A stretch of 64,000 bases of DNA from Ignavibacteriales bacterium. GTDB lineage: Bacteria > Bacteroidota > Ignavibacteria > Ignavibacteriales > Ignavibacteriaceae. Below, piece after piece: positions 27,368 to 34,502 of the stretch. Position 1 is the stretch's first letter. The number at the start of each line of letters is the position of its first letter. The position numbers and the translations under genes were made by a program. A model generated the notes under the pieces. That model was not told the DNA's origin and made no database searches. It saw nothing but the letters and a program-made list of their open reading frames with translations. Where the stretch lies: NCBI GenBank assembly GCA_016700155.1, contig CP065001.1, positions 3,038,001 to 3,102,000 on the forward strand, read 5' to 3'.

Positions 27368-27769
27368 CTCAACCTTATTTTTTCATTTTTTTCAAAAATA
27401 ACCATTTAGTAAACAAGATGTCTAATTTATTGTTGATTGGATGTTTAACTTATATATCTAATTTGAATGACTTAATGATGAAACAAATATATTATCTGGT
27501 CGCTAATTAATAATTTTCAAAACTATTTTCTCCCGATCCGCTTTCCACATACAAGCACAACCTGTACAACTGCCTCAAAGCTCTGCCCCGGGATTCTGGA
27601 TATGGTAACTGGGGCGATATAAAATCAATAGCAACTTAAAGCAACACGGGATTAAACTCAAACAAAAATATTTTTTAATAATTGTATAACAGTCTTGCCG
27701 CTAACCGGCAGCCCATAACGGGAATGTCGAACAGAAACACAAACATTAATATTTTTTAATAGACACACC
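27368..27769. other. Gene-poor gap upstream of the methyltransferase
   Basis: This 402-bp stretch has no supportable gene. Its left part (27368-27520) is very AT-rich and must contain the methyltransferase promoter. The right part has a GC-richer patch (about 27535-27615), one copy of a 21-bp direct repeat (27625-27645), and a 5-bp hairpin TGCCG / CGGCA near 27694. It looks like the debris of earlier insertions. Confidence 0.5.
27625..27675 (+). repeat. Direct repeat, left copy
   Basis: TCAATAGCAACTTAAAGCAA plus C at 27625-27645 recurs exactly at 28240-28260. Similarity continues (11 of the next 16 positions) and both copies run into a TTTTTTAATA stretch, so the repeat is about 50 bp. The two copies bracket a small membrane-protein gene. 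Confidence 0.7.
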
Positions 27770-28189
27770 TTACTTAACAAATATTGAGTACGAAAGAAGT
27801 AACAACAAAACAAGAACTATTAAATATTGCATCAGCATATTGAAAATATAAAAGGGAAGAGATATTGAAAATATTAAATTCAATTTCGGGATTGCTTTTA
27901 AATCATCTTCATCTGGTTTAAACATTTTTTTAAAAGATCTGAAAGTTGCAAACGGTTTAAACATTGTATAAGGAGTCAATCCGGAAACGCTATTTGGGAC
28001 ATCAAGCAATACTCTGGAAATCCAAAGCAGAATAATTACTGCTAAAATCGTGATATATATATTTTTTGAAATTATAATGACGGGAAGAATTATTGGAAAC
28101 AGAATTAAAAACAAAAAGTATCTAAACTTCAATTGTGGAGTTATTTGATAAACTTTATCTTGTATCATCCCCCTATTTAAGAAACCCAT
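27770..28189 (-). CDS. Hypothetical small membrane protein
   Basis: The protein has 139 residues and I recognise no family. It has two close hydrophobic segments at about 24-60 (FLFLILFPIILPVIIIS, then ITILAVIILLWISRVLL) and a third at about 107-137, with a short polar loop (SFKKMFKPDEDDLK) between. The start MGFLNRGMIQDKVYQ is plausible but the ribosome site is weak. The gene is isolated between two direct repeats, AT-rich, and has no functional context. Its even membrane pattern favours a real gene. Confidence 0.5.
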   Translation of the reverse strand: MGFLNRGMIQDKVYQITPQLKFRYFLFLILFPIILPVIIISKNIYITILAVIILLWISRVLLDVPNSVSGLTPYTMFKPFATFRSFKKMFKPDEDDLKAIPKLNLIFSISLPFYIFNMLMQYLIVLVLLLLLSYSIFVK

Positions 28190-28239
28190 ATTAATCCTTA
28201 TGCTTTATTACTGCATTTCAACTAACCCGCCACTCATAT

Positions 28240-28290
28240 TCAATAGCAACTTAAAGCAACGCGTAACAAAACTCAATAGCGTTTTTTAAT
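28240..28290 (+). repeat. Direct repeat, right copy
   Basis: This is the second copy of the element at 27625; the first 21 bases are identical and the TTTTTTAATA tail is shared (28281-28290 region). It runs straight into a heptamer array beginning at 28291. Confidence 0.7.
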
Positions 28291-28332
28291 AGGCAGTAGG
28301 CATTAAGCGGTAGGCAAGAATTTTAAGGCAAA
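28291..28332 (+). repeat. Degenerate 7-bp tandem array (AGGCA-type)
   Basis: In phase, the units read AGGCAGT, AGGCATT, AAGCGGT, AGGCAAG, AATTTTA, AGGCAAA. An 11-bp part, CGGTAGGCAAG (28308-28318), recurs exactly at 29896-29906. No gene uses this stretch convincingly. Confidence 0.6.
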
Positions 28333-28403
28333 GGAGAAGAATGCCTTTCAAAAATAAATACCAACCAATCACACTCTACAAAACTTCTCATACATCCCTC
28401 TTC

Positions 28404-28529
28404 TAGTATCCAGCTTCCTATATCCGGTAGCTTGCATCCGGCATTCGGTATCCAGCATCCAGTATCCAGTATCCAGCATCCAGCATCCGGCATCCAGAAT
28501 CTGGCATCCGGTATCCAGCTTCCAGCATC
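28404..28529. repeat. 18-unit heptamer tandem array, consensus C(A/G)G(C/T)ATC
   Basis: Read in sevens from 28404 the whole 126 bp stays in phase: TAGTATC, CAGCTTC, CTATATC, then units such as CGGTATC, CAGCATC, CAGTATC, ending with CAGCATC. There are no frame breaks, so slippage or unit duplication built it and point changes followed. On the - strand it gives an apparent 86-residue frame rich in Trp, Asp, Gly and Cys, which I treat as an artefact. It lies just past the acyltransferase stop. Confidence 0.88.
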
Positions 28530-28540
28530 CTTCACTCCCC

Positions 28541-28564
28541 TCTGTGCCTCGGTGTCTCTGTGGT
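28541..28564. repeat. Short period-9/10 intergenic repeat (CACAGAGAC type)
   Basis: On the - strand this reads ACCACAGAGACACCGAGGCA followed by CAGA, a periodic sequence of CACAGAG-like units. It sits between the heptamer array and the acyltransferase stop. It is of the same style as 30040-30076 and 59141-59163. Confidence 0.5.
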
Positions 28565-28579
28565 TAATGCCTTGCCTCA

Positions 28580-29707
28580 TCAATCATTGACTTTACTTTG
28601 CTTCTTATACTTCATCCCGAACAACAATCTCACCAGCCGGTATCTCCGTATAAACAGCTCATAGATAATCCACACAATACCAAACGTACCCGCAACCAGT
28701 ACTAAAAACTTTAGAAGGACACTTACATCCAACTCAACAACATAAAACCCAAGCACAAGCAGCACCGTGTGATGGAGAATATAAAATGGATGAACAGCTT
28801 CATTGCGGTATCTCAAAACTGCACCCGGCTTGTTAAGGAACTTGGCTGAATATCCCATCAGTAACAATATCCAGCTCCAAAGATTAAAAATCCTTACAAC
28901 ACAAGTTATGATCTGAAGTTCGATATGAAGCAAAAGAAAGTAAGCCGTTGTTAGTACCAATGCCGATATCAAAAAGTAAATCCTGTACTTTTCTATAAAC
29001 GTCCAGAAAGTATTCTTAAGTGATATTAAAACAAACCCGTAGAAAAATAAAACTCCGTAAAACGACAACGCGTACCAGTCACCCCAGAACGCCATTGTAT
29101 AACCGAACAAAGGGTATAGAAGCGCTTCAATAATTATTAATGGAACCGGAAAAATCATTATTACAAATGGATATTTACTCAGCGCATTGTTCAGCCATTC
29201 GATTGGCTTCAGCCCGGGATTATTTCTTATATAAACAAACAGCGGCGTTAAAACCAATGTAAAAAAGAACAGGTAAACTATAAACCATAGGTGATGCCAG
29301 CTTAAATTGCCATTTGGATATATCCCGTTGAACAGTGTTGAGTAAAAATCAAAATAGGAACTGTAGCTAGCACCCTGGCTAAGTCTTTCAACATAAACCT
29401 GCGGCGGGACTAATATCATCATCCCGAAGAATAACGGAACAATAAGTCTTAATGTCCGCTCATTAATAAAATTGCCTATTGATTTGTATGAAAGCGCATA
29501 GCAGGTACCCATTCCCGATATAACAAACAACAACGGCAGCCGCCATTGATTAAGAAATAACATTGGAAAAATAAAATCATCGCTTGTAATATTATTTTTG
29601 ATGTGATAATTCCACGGAACGAATATCATGCCCACGTGATAGAGAATAAGCAGATCAAATGCAATGACTCTCAGCCAGTCTAAATTGTACTTTCTTTCTT
29701 TTTCCAT
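28580..29707 (-). CDS. Acyltransferase family 3 membrane protein (OpgC/MdoC-like)
   Basis: ATG 29707 is preferred to TTG 29719 because GGGGAA lies about 13 bases ahead and the family start (M-E-K-E-R-K-Y-N-L-D-W-L-R) follows. The product is about 375 residues with ten or more helices. NLDWLRVIAFDLLILYHVGMI contains the catalytic-type His of acyltransferase-3 proteins, and the membrane pattern resembles MdoC/OpgC, which succinylates glucans. It probably transfers an acyl group to a surface glycan; donor and acceptor are unknown. It stands alone in the repeat-rich accessory region. Confidence 0.85.
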   Translation of the reverse strand: MEKERKYNLDWLRVIAFDLLILYHVGMIFVPWNYHIKNNITSDDFIFPMLFLNQWRLPLLFVISGMGTCYALSYKSIGNFINERTLRLIVPLFFGMMILVPPQVYVERLSQGASYSSYFDFYSTLFNGIYPNGNLSWHHLWFIVYLFFFTLVLTPLFVYIRNNPGLKPIEWLNNALSKYPFVIMIFPVPLIIIEALLYPLFGYTMAFWGDWYALSFYGVLFFYGFVLISLKNTFWTFIEKYRIYFLISALVLTTAYFLLLHIELQIITCVVRIFNLWSWILLLMGYSAKFLNKPGAVLRYRNEAVHPFYILHHTVLLVLGFYVVELDVSVLLKFLVLVAGTFGIVWIIYELFIRRYRLVRLLFGMKYKKQSKVND

Positions 29708-29839
29708 AAATGACAACAATTCCCCAATAAAAATATTGTATGAAAAGAATAACCCCTCTTAACATTAACAAAGACAGGTAGAGCACAATATCATTTAATA
29801 AATTCAATTGAAACTTATAGCAATGGTAAACTAATCTCA

Positions 29840-29874
29840 AATGTTAAATGCTAAATGTTAAGTGTTGAATGAGT
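29840..29874 (+). repeat. Degenerate heptamer array, AATGTTA type
   Basis: Units in phase: AATGTTA, AATGCTA, AATGTTA, AGTGTTG, AATGAGT. Five units, with no overlap with a gene. Confidence 0.65.
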
Positions 29875-29910
29875 GAAACGGGAAAAGCCAATATTCGGTA
29901 GGCAAGTTAT

Positions 29911-29938
29911 TCAGTCGTCAGTCTTCAGCCATCGATCA
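29911..29938 (+). repeat. Degenerate heptamer array, TCAGTCT type
   Basis: Units in phase: TCAGTCG, TCAGTCT, TCAGCCA, TCGATCA. It is preceded by the 11-bp CGGTAGGCAAG copy. Confidence 0.55.
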
Positions 29939-30039
29939 GTATATGTTTTTAAATAATTACATAAATACCATTTCGACTACTCGCGTAAGATGAAGAGAAA
30001 TCTCACAACCGAAGGCAGCTCTAGAGCATATTTAAGAAG

Positions 30040-30076
30040 TTCTTAGTGTTTCTCAGTGAACTTAGTGACTTAGTGG
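30040..30076. repeat. Period-9 tandem array, CTTAGTG type
   Basis: Four units of about nine bases ending in CTTAGTG or CTCAGTG (TTCTTAGTG, TTTCTCAGTG, AACTTAGTG, ACTTAGTGG). On the - strand it is a CACTAAG repeat. Confidence 0.65.
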
Positions 30077-30191
30077 TAAATAGATTTATGTCAGTAATGA
30101 AGCTAGGGATTGTATTTTGTATTGTATATTTAAGATCATAACCATCATAAAAACCTGTTATTGCCCAGAGATCAGTGTACTATCCGCTATC

Positions 30192-30222
30192 AAAAAAAAG
30201 GCGACCATTCCTGATCGCCTTA
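30192..30222 (-). terminator. Intrinsic terminator of the cupredoxin T9SS gene
   Basis: On the - strand: AAGGCGA, a 10-base loop, TCGCCTT, then TTTTTTT. It lies about 30 bp beyond the stop of the gene at 30251-31807 and matches an intrinsic terminator. Confidence 0.82.
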
Positions 30223-30250
30223 ATTCATAACCATAATTCTAAATTCAAAA

Positions 30251-31807
30251 CTACTTCAACAGCGTCATCTTCTTAACCATATTAAAACTGCCTGCTTCTA
30301 ACTTGTAGAAGTAAAGACCGCTGTTAAGATCCTGTGCATCAAACTTAACTGTATGCTGACCGGCTTCCACAAATTTATTGACAAGTGTTTTAACTTCCTG
30401 TCCGAGCATATTGTAAACCTTTAAAGTTACATTAGATGCTTGCGGAATTGCATAGTTAATTGTGGTTGTAGGGTTAAAAGGATTCGGGAAATTCTGTGCA
30501 AGGTCAAATTTAACAGGAACAGGAGTAACCTCAGCTTCAATTACATTTGTATACTCATAAGTTCCGTTGAAATCAACCTGTTTCAGTCTGTATGAATATT
30601 TACCAGCCTGTAAATTTCCGTCGACATATGAATATGTTTTTGTTGAAGATGTTGTTCCGTTACCCTGAACGAAACCGATCTTCTGCCAACTATTGTTTGC
30701 TGATTTTCTTTCGATCTCAAATCCCTGGTTATTTAATTCACTTGCGGTTACCCAGCTTAACTGAACTGCATTACCGGTAACGTTAGCTTTAAATGAAACC
30801 AGTTCAACAGGTACAGTAACTTCTGTCCAGGTTGAACCTGCTCTAATTCCGTCAACAGTTACGTTATAAGTCTGACCACCCTGTCTTAAAGAAATAGAAC
30901 TTACAGGAGTATCTGTTCCGCTATCAGTGTTTGTAGCATCAGCAGATCCTGGCTCACCACCGGGAAGTGTAGGATTAATAAATATTTTTACAACGTCATC
31001 ACTTCCGGTTACATCTGTAACAATTTCATACTTAACAACTATCAAATAAGTTGTTCCGTAAGTATAAGTTCCGGGTGCGTATGATACTGTAGATGTAGCC
31101 TTGCTAATACCGAAATTAAGTCCGCCTGAACCATCATCTCTTACGAATAATCTTCCTCTAAAAGTTGTTGTAGGAAAAGAAGGACCGAAATGGAAGAAAT
31201 AGTCAGCAGTAGTAGGACCAGGTGAAGCAACATTCACGAGTAATGAAGTATAAGCTGCACCAGTGCTGATTGCGGTATTAAACCCGATGTGTGAATCCAC
31301 ACGTGAACCTGAACCACCAGCGACTAATACTGAATTTCCAACACCGCTGTTAGGATAATTCGGGTAAGTAAGACTTCCGGAAACTATCAGCATTGGAGTC
31401 GTACCGCTATGTGCCATCCACCCGTGTACACCAAGTGAATCGCCGACCGGATATGCAAAGTTTTCTTGAAAAGGCAAGGTGCGGGCTGTATTAACGAATC
31501 CATTCATTCCCGGATGAAATGTACATACATAATTATAATATCCTTCAACAGTCACAATATATGTGTATGTATCACCGACACCTGTAAAAGTATAATCCCA
31601 TGATGTTGCGCCTGCAGGTACAACAGTCGAAGTGGTTGTATGGCTGCCTGCCTGAAGTGTCCAGACAATTGTATCGCCAACAGCGACTTCAATGTTAGCA
31701 GGTGTAAAAACATTGCTGTTTACGGCAACATTATGAACAGTCGCTAAAGTACCGGTTGCCAGAAAGGTAAAAAGCATTAGGGAAAGAAGTAATTTCAGTT
31801 TACTCAT
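30251..31807 (-). CDS. T9SS cargo with N-terminal cupredoxin (blue copper) domain
   Basis: The protein has 518 residues. Signal peptide (about 1-22), then a plastocyanin-like domain at about 24-108: SNVFTPANIEVAVGDTIVWT, a first His in GSHTTTS, and CTFHPGM with Cys, His and Met of a type 1 copper site. A middle beta domain (about 115-325) resembles concanavalin-like secreted modules. An FN3-like segment (VELVSFKA ... IERKS ... YRLKQVDFNG) and the C-terminal T9SS module (QNFPNPFNPTT ... LNSGLYFYKL) finish it. It is probably exported and attached or released by T9SS; the copper site suggests electron transfer or copper handling. Confidence 0.85.
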   Translation of the reverse strand: MSKLKLLLSLMLFTFLATGTLATVHNVAVNSNVFTPANIEVAVGDTIVWTLQAGSHTTTSTVVPAGATSWDYTFTGVGDTYTYIVTVEGYYNYVCTFHPGMNGFVNTARTLPFQENFAYPVGDSLGVHGWMAHSGTTPMLIVSGSLTYPNYPNSGVGNSVLVAGGSGSRVDSHIGFNTAISTGAAYTSLLVNVASPGPTTADYFFHFGPSFPTTTFRGRLFVRDDGSGGLNFGISKATSTVSYAPGTYTYGTTYLIVVKYEIVTDVTGSDDVVKIFINPTLPGGEPGSADATNTDSGTDTPVSSISLRQGGQTYNVTVDGIRAGSTWTEVTVPVELVSFKANVTGNAVQLSWVTASELNNQGFEIERKSANNSWQKIGFVQGNGTTSSTKTYSYVDGNLQAGKYSYRLKQVDFNGTYEYTNVIEAEVTPVPVKFDLAQNFPNPFNPTTTINYAIPQASNVTLKVYNMLGQEVKTLVNKFVEAGQHTVKFDAQDLNSGLYFYKLEAGSFNMVKKMTLLK

Positions 31808-31947
31808 AGTAACTCCTTATAGTTTTAAGCATTTGGTTAATAATTTGAGCCCAAGATAATAATAATTAAATAAGAACGCATGTTTTTTATGTTAAGTAAT
31901 GGTTAAAAATAATTTTGTGACAATTTAATTATGCCGTCAGATGAAAT

Positions 31948-33129
31948 TCATTTGAGTAATTGCATTTTTTTTATAGAAATACCTGACCCATCAGATAATG
32001 TATAGAAATATATTCCACTGGCAAAATTTGACCCGTCAAAAATAATTTTATGGTCTCCTTCTGATTTTTGTTCTTTTAATATAGTTGCGACTTCCTCACC
32101 TGCCGCATTAAATATTTTGATTGTGACAAATGAAGGTTCCCGCAAACTAAACTCAATCGTTGTTAAAGGATTAAACGGATTGGGATAATTCTGCTCAAGA
32201 GAAAAATTATTTGGCTTCGATAATTCCAATTCAATAACATTTGAATATGCATACTTACCATCAAAATCAATTTGCTTAAGCCTGTAAGAATAGTATCCTG
32301 AACTTACAGACTTATCTTCATAGAAATAATTAACAGGTGAATTAATGTTTCCGTTTCCAATTACAAACCCAATTCTCTCCCAACCCGAATTGTCATTCTG
32401 AACCTGCCCGACCGGCAGGCGGGCTTGTTTCAGAATCTTCCTTTCAATTTCAAACCCATAATTATTTGTTTCAGTAGCCGTCTGCCATTTAAGTACAACT
32501 GAATTTTCAATTACACTTCCGGTAAATGAAATAAGTTCGACTGGCATTGGTTCATTTAATGCAGATACAATTTGAATATTATCTATTCTTGAAGTACCTG
32601 TTCCTGCTACCACACCTCCTGTCACTGCATTATTTGAAATCATAATCCACCTCAGAAATACAGATGGTTGATCATCACATACAGCAGGCAGAGGAATTTC
32701 ATTCACAACACCCAAAGTAAAATTATTAGCTACAATAATGGGATTAGTCCCCGCAAGGTCAGTCCAGGTGCCCGCCAACCCAACTCTATATTGAATCTTA
32801 AAATCTCTCGGACCGGTATTGGAACTTTGCTGCCTTGAAGAAACTGTTAATTGACTATAGAGCGATGTACTGAATTCAATCATCCAGTATTTTGTGTCAA
32901 GTCCGTCAGTCCAGCCAGTTGTAGAAATAGATTGTGTTGTGAAACCGGCCGGATAAGTAATTGATCCGGTAGTCCCAACCGGCGAAATTATTTTAAGTGC
33001 GTTAGGCGGAATTCCGGCATCGGCAAGTGAATCATCAGGACTATTCGGAAAATTCCATTCGACAATAGTTGTTTGGGAAAAAAGAAATGAACCGGAAAAG
33101 ATCACCAGGAAAAGTATTAAAGTTTTCAT
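31948..33129 (-). CDS. T9SS cargo protein carrying an in-frame palindromic repeat
   Basis: ATG 33129 is chosen because GGAGGG lies five bases ahead. The product is about 393 residues: signal peptide ending L-F-S-Q, a jelly-roll-like domain (about 20-195), an FN3-like segment and a T9SS module (QNYPNPFNPLTT ... FASGIYFYTL). After the shared IERK the two sister proteins in this window have five residues before Trp, whereas this one has 18 (starting ILKQARLPVGQ), encoded by the palindromic element at 32392-32438. Ligand or substrate is unknown. It ends 140 bp before the cupredoxin gene. Confidence 0.83.
   Translation of the reverse strand: MKTLILFLVIFSGSFLFSQTTIVEWNFPNSPDDSLADAGIPPNALKIISPVGTTGSITYPAGFTTQSISTTGWTDGLDTKYWMIEFSTSLYSQLTVSSRQQSSNTGPRDFKIQYRVGLAGTWTDLAGTNPIIVANNFTLGVVNEIPLPAVCDDQPSVFLRWIMISNNAVTGGVVAGTGTSRIDNIQIVSALNEPMPVELISFTGSVIENSVVLKWQTATETNNYGFEIERKILKQARLPVGQVQNDNSGWERIGFVIGNGNINSPVNYFYEDKSVSSGYYSYRLKQIDFDGKYAYSNVIELELSKPNNFSLEQNYPNPFNPLTTIEFSLREPSFVTIKIFNAAGEEVATILKEQKSEGDHKIIFDGSNFASGIYFYTLSDGSGISIKKMQLLK
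32392..32438. repeat. Composite palindromic element inside a coding sequence
   Basis: Outer arms ATTCTGAA (32395-32402) and TTCAGAAT (32429-32436) with flanking GTC and CT match the element family at 21410, 57170 and 57221. Between the arms lies a second palindrome, CCTGCC / GGCAGG (32403-32408 with 32414-32419). The whole 47-bp element is read through in the - strand gene. Confidence 0.85.
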
Positions 33130-33365
33130 TTTACCCTCCATGAAATTTATTTCTTCAAAAGGTTTGAAAAAAATATTTTAATAATTGTTCTGGAAGTAGT
33201 AGAGTAGAAACCGGAATTTAACTGCCCTCACAGGTAAAGACGATTGATGACAGCCCTACTGACAAACCCAATATAAAAAAGCATATTACAATGCACAATT
33301 TTTTTTATCGTCAAATTGAATTATTAATTTGAATACATTGTTTATAGTTAAAAATGAATTTATAA

Positions 33366-34298
33366 ATGAAAAAGAAAATAATTGTAACAGGCGCAACGGG
33401 ACTCATCGGTAAAAAATTGTGTGATGAGCTTATATGCAAAGGTAATGATGTTTATATTTTTACCCGTGATGTTTTATCTGCAAAAAAAATAATTTCCACT
33501 GCGACAGATTATATTAATTGGGATTATAAAAATCCTGAATTATGGAAACAACATATTGAAGGCAAAGATGCTGTTATACATCTTGCAGGTGCAAGTGTAG
33601 CAGGGAAAAGATGGAATGATGAATATAAAAGAGTAATCCGTGATAGCAGGATCGTAAGCACAAAAAATCTTGCTGAAGCAATTGTACAGTGTGAAATAAA
33701 ACCAAAGGCATTCCTTACTTCATCAGGTTCAGGCTACTATGGAAACAGGGGCAATGAAATTCTTGGCGAGAATGATAATGGAGGTAAAGATTTTTTGGCT
33801 CAAGTCTGTAAAGACTGGGAGTCTTCAGCTTCAATAGTTGAATCAAAGGGAGTAAGAAGAGTTTCAATTAGAACAGGGATTGTACTAAGTAATCAAGAAG
33901 GCGCATTAAAAAAAATGCTGCTTCCTTTTAAATTATTTGTTGGCGGTCCTTTAGGAAGCGGTAAACAGTGGTTCCCGTGGATTCATATTGATGACATAGT
34001 AAATCTGTACATTCATTCAATTGAAAATGAATCTGTCAAAGGTGCAATAAACGCATCATCACCCGAACAAATATCAATGAAAGACTTTGCAAAAACTCTT
34101 GGTAAAGTATTGAAGCGTCCTTCTCTCTTCCCTGTCCCTGAATTAGTATTAAAAGTTGTTATCGGAGAAGTAGCTTCTGAAATTATTTCAAGTCAGAGAT
34201 TGGATGTTTCAAAAGTATTAAACACAGGATTTAAATTCAGATTTGAAAAATTAGAAAATGCTTTAGGAGATTTATTATTGAAGAAGAGCAACTCATAA
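33366..34298 (+). CDS. TIGR01777-family NAD(P)-dependent epimerase-like protein
   Basis: The protein has 310 residues of the extended SDR class. VTGATGLIGKKL (about 6-17) is the Rossmann G-x2-G-x2-G loop, HLAGASVAGKRW (about 69-80) and the SGSGYYG segment (about 119-125, Tyr of the active site) are family hallmarks, and WIHIDDIVNLY follows. Members such as E. coli YfcH and plant/cyanobacterial sulA-like homologues lack a defined substrate. It is a single + strand gene with divergent T9SS neighbours, ahead of a palindrome cluster that may end its transcript. Confidence 0.9.
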   Translation: MKKKIIVTGATGLIGKKLCDELICKGNDVYIFTRDVLSAKKIISTATDYINWDYKNPELWKQHIEGKDAVIHLAGASVAGKRWNDEYKRVIRDSRIVSTKNLAEAIVQCEIKPKAFLTSSGSGYYGNRGNEILGENDNGGKDFLAQVCKDWESSASIVESKGVRRVSIRTGIVLSNQEGALKKMLLPFKLFVGGPLGSGKQWFPWIHIDDIVNLYIHSIENESVKGAINASSPEQISMKDFAKTLGKVLKRPSLFPVPELVLKVVIGEVASEIISSQRLDVSKVLNTGFKFRFEKLENALGDLLLKKSNS

Positions 34299-34311
34299 AA
34301 ATATTTGTAAT

Positions 34312-34426
34312 GTCACCCTGAGCCTGTCGAAGGGTGACTCTGATACAATTGTCAGGCTTCGACAAGCTCAGCCTGACAATAGAGATGACATCTTTTATTA
34401 GTTATACCCGGAAAGATGTCATCTCT
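34312..34426. repeat. Three adjoining palindromes between convergent genes
   Basis: First: GTCACCCT (34312-34319) / AGGGTGAC (34331-34338), loop with CTGTCGA. Second: ATTGTCAGGCT (34348-34358) / AGCCTGACAAT (34370-34380), 11 bp perfect, loop TCGACAAGCTC; its sequence is roughly the inverse of the first. Third: 34381-34395 / 34412-34426, a perfect 15-bp stem starting AGAGATGACATCTTT. They fill the space between the epimerase and ahcY. Confidence 0.85.
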
Positions 34427-34455
34427 AAATACATCTAACTGTTGATTTAAAATAA

Positions 34456-34480
34456 AAAAGAGGCTTCAGCAGCCTCTTTT
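34456..34480. terminator. Bidirectional intrinsic terminator
   Basis: A perfect 10-bp stem AAAAGAGGCT (34456-34465) / AGCCTCTTTT (34471-34480) with TCAGC loop. It has A and T tracts on both sides, so it can serve the + strand epimerase and the - strand ahcY, whose stop is 22 bp away. Confidence 0.85.
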
Positions 34481-34502
34481 AAATTTAACCTGATACTTAA
34501 TT

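Larger units (their letters stand above)
29708..30191. other. Repeat-rich gene-free gap
   Basis: About 480 bp without a supportable gene. It holds two degenerate heptamer arrays, a period-9 array and an 11-bp copy of CGGTAGGCAAG (29896-29906), each listed separately. Transcription of the acyltransferase (start 29707) must begin in its left part; I cannot pick a promoter. Confidence 0.55.

Noticed and set aside
27418..27510. A 30-residue frame upstream of the methyltransferase that could be a controller protein
   Set aside because: No helix-turn-helix, no ribosome site, and it lies in AT-rich promoter-like sequence.
27601..27730. Integron attC-like site around the direct repeat
   Set aside because: The core sites (RYYYAAC and GTTRRRY) cannot be placed in the right spacing; only a short 5-bp hairpin is present and there is no integrase.
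28323..28583. Open frame of 86 residues rich in Trp, Asp, Gly and Cys on the - strand
   Set aside because: It is the translation of the heptamer array at 28404-28529 plus a CACAGAG repeat; no independent coding evidence.
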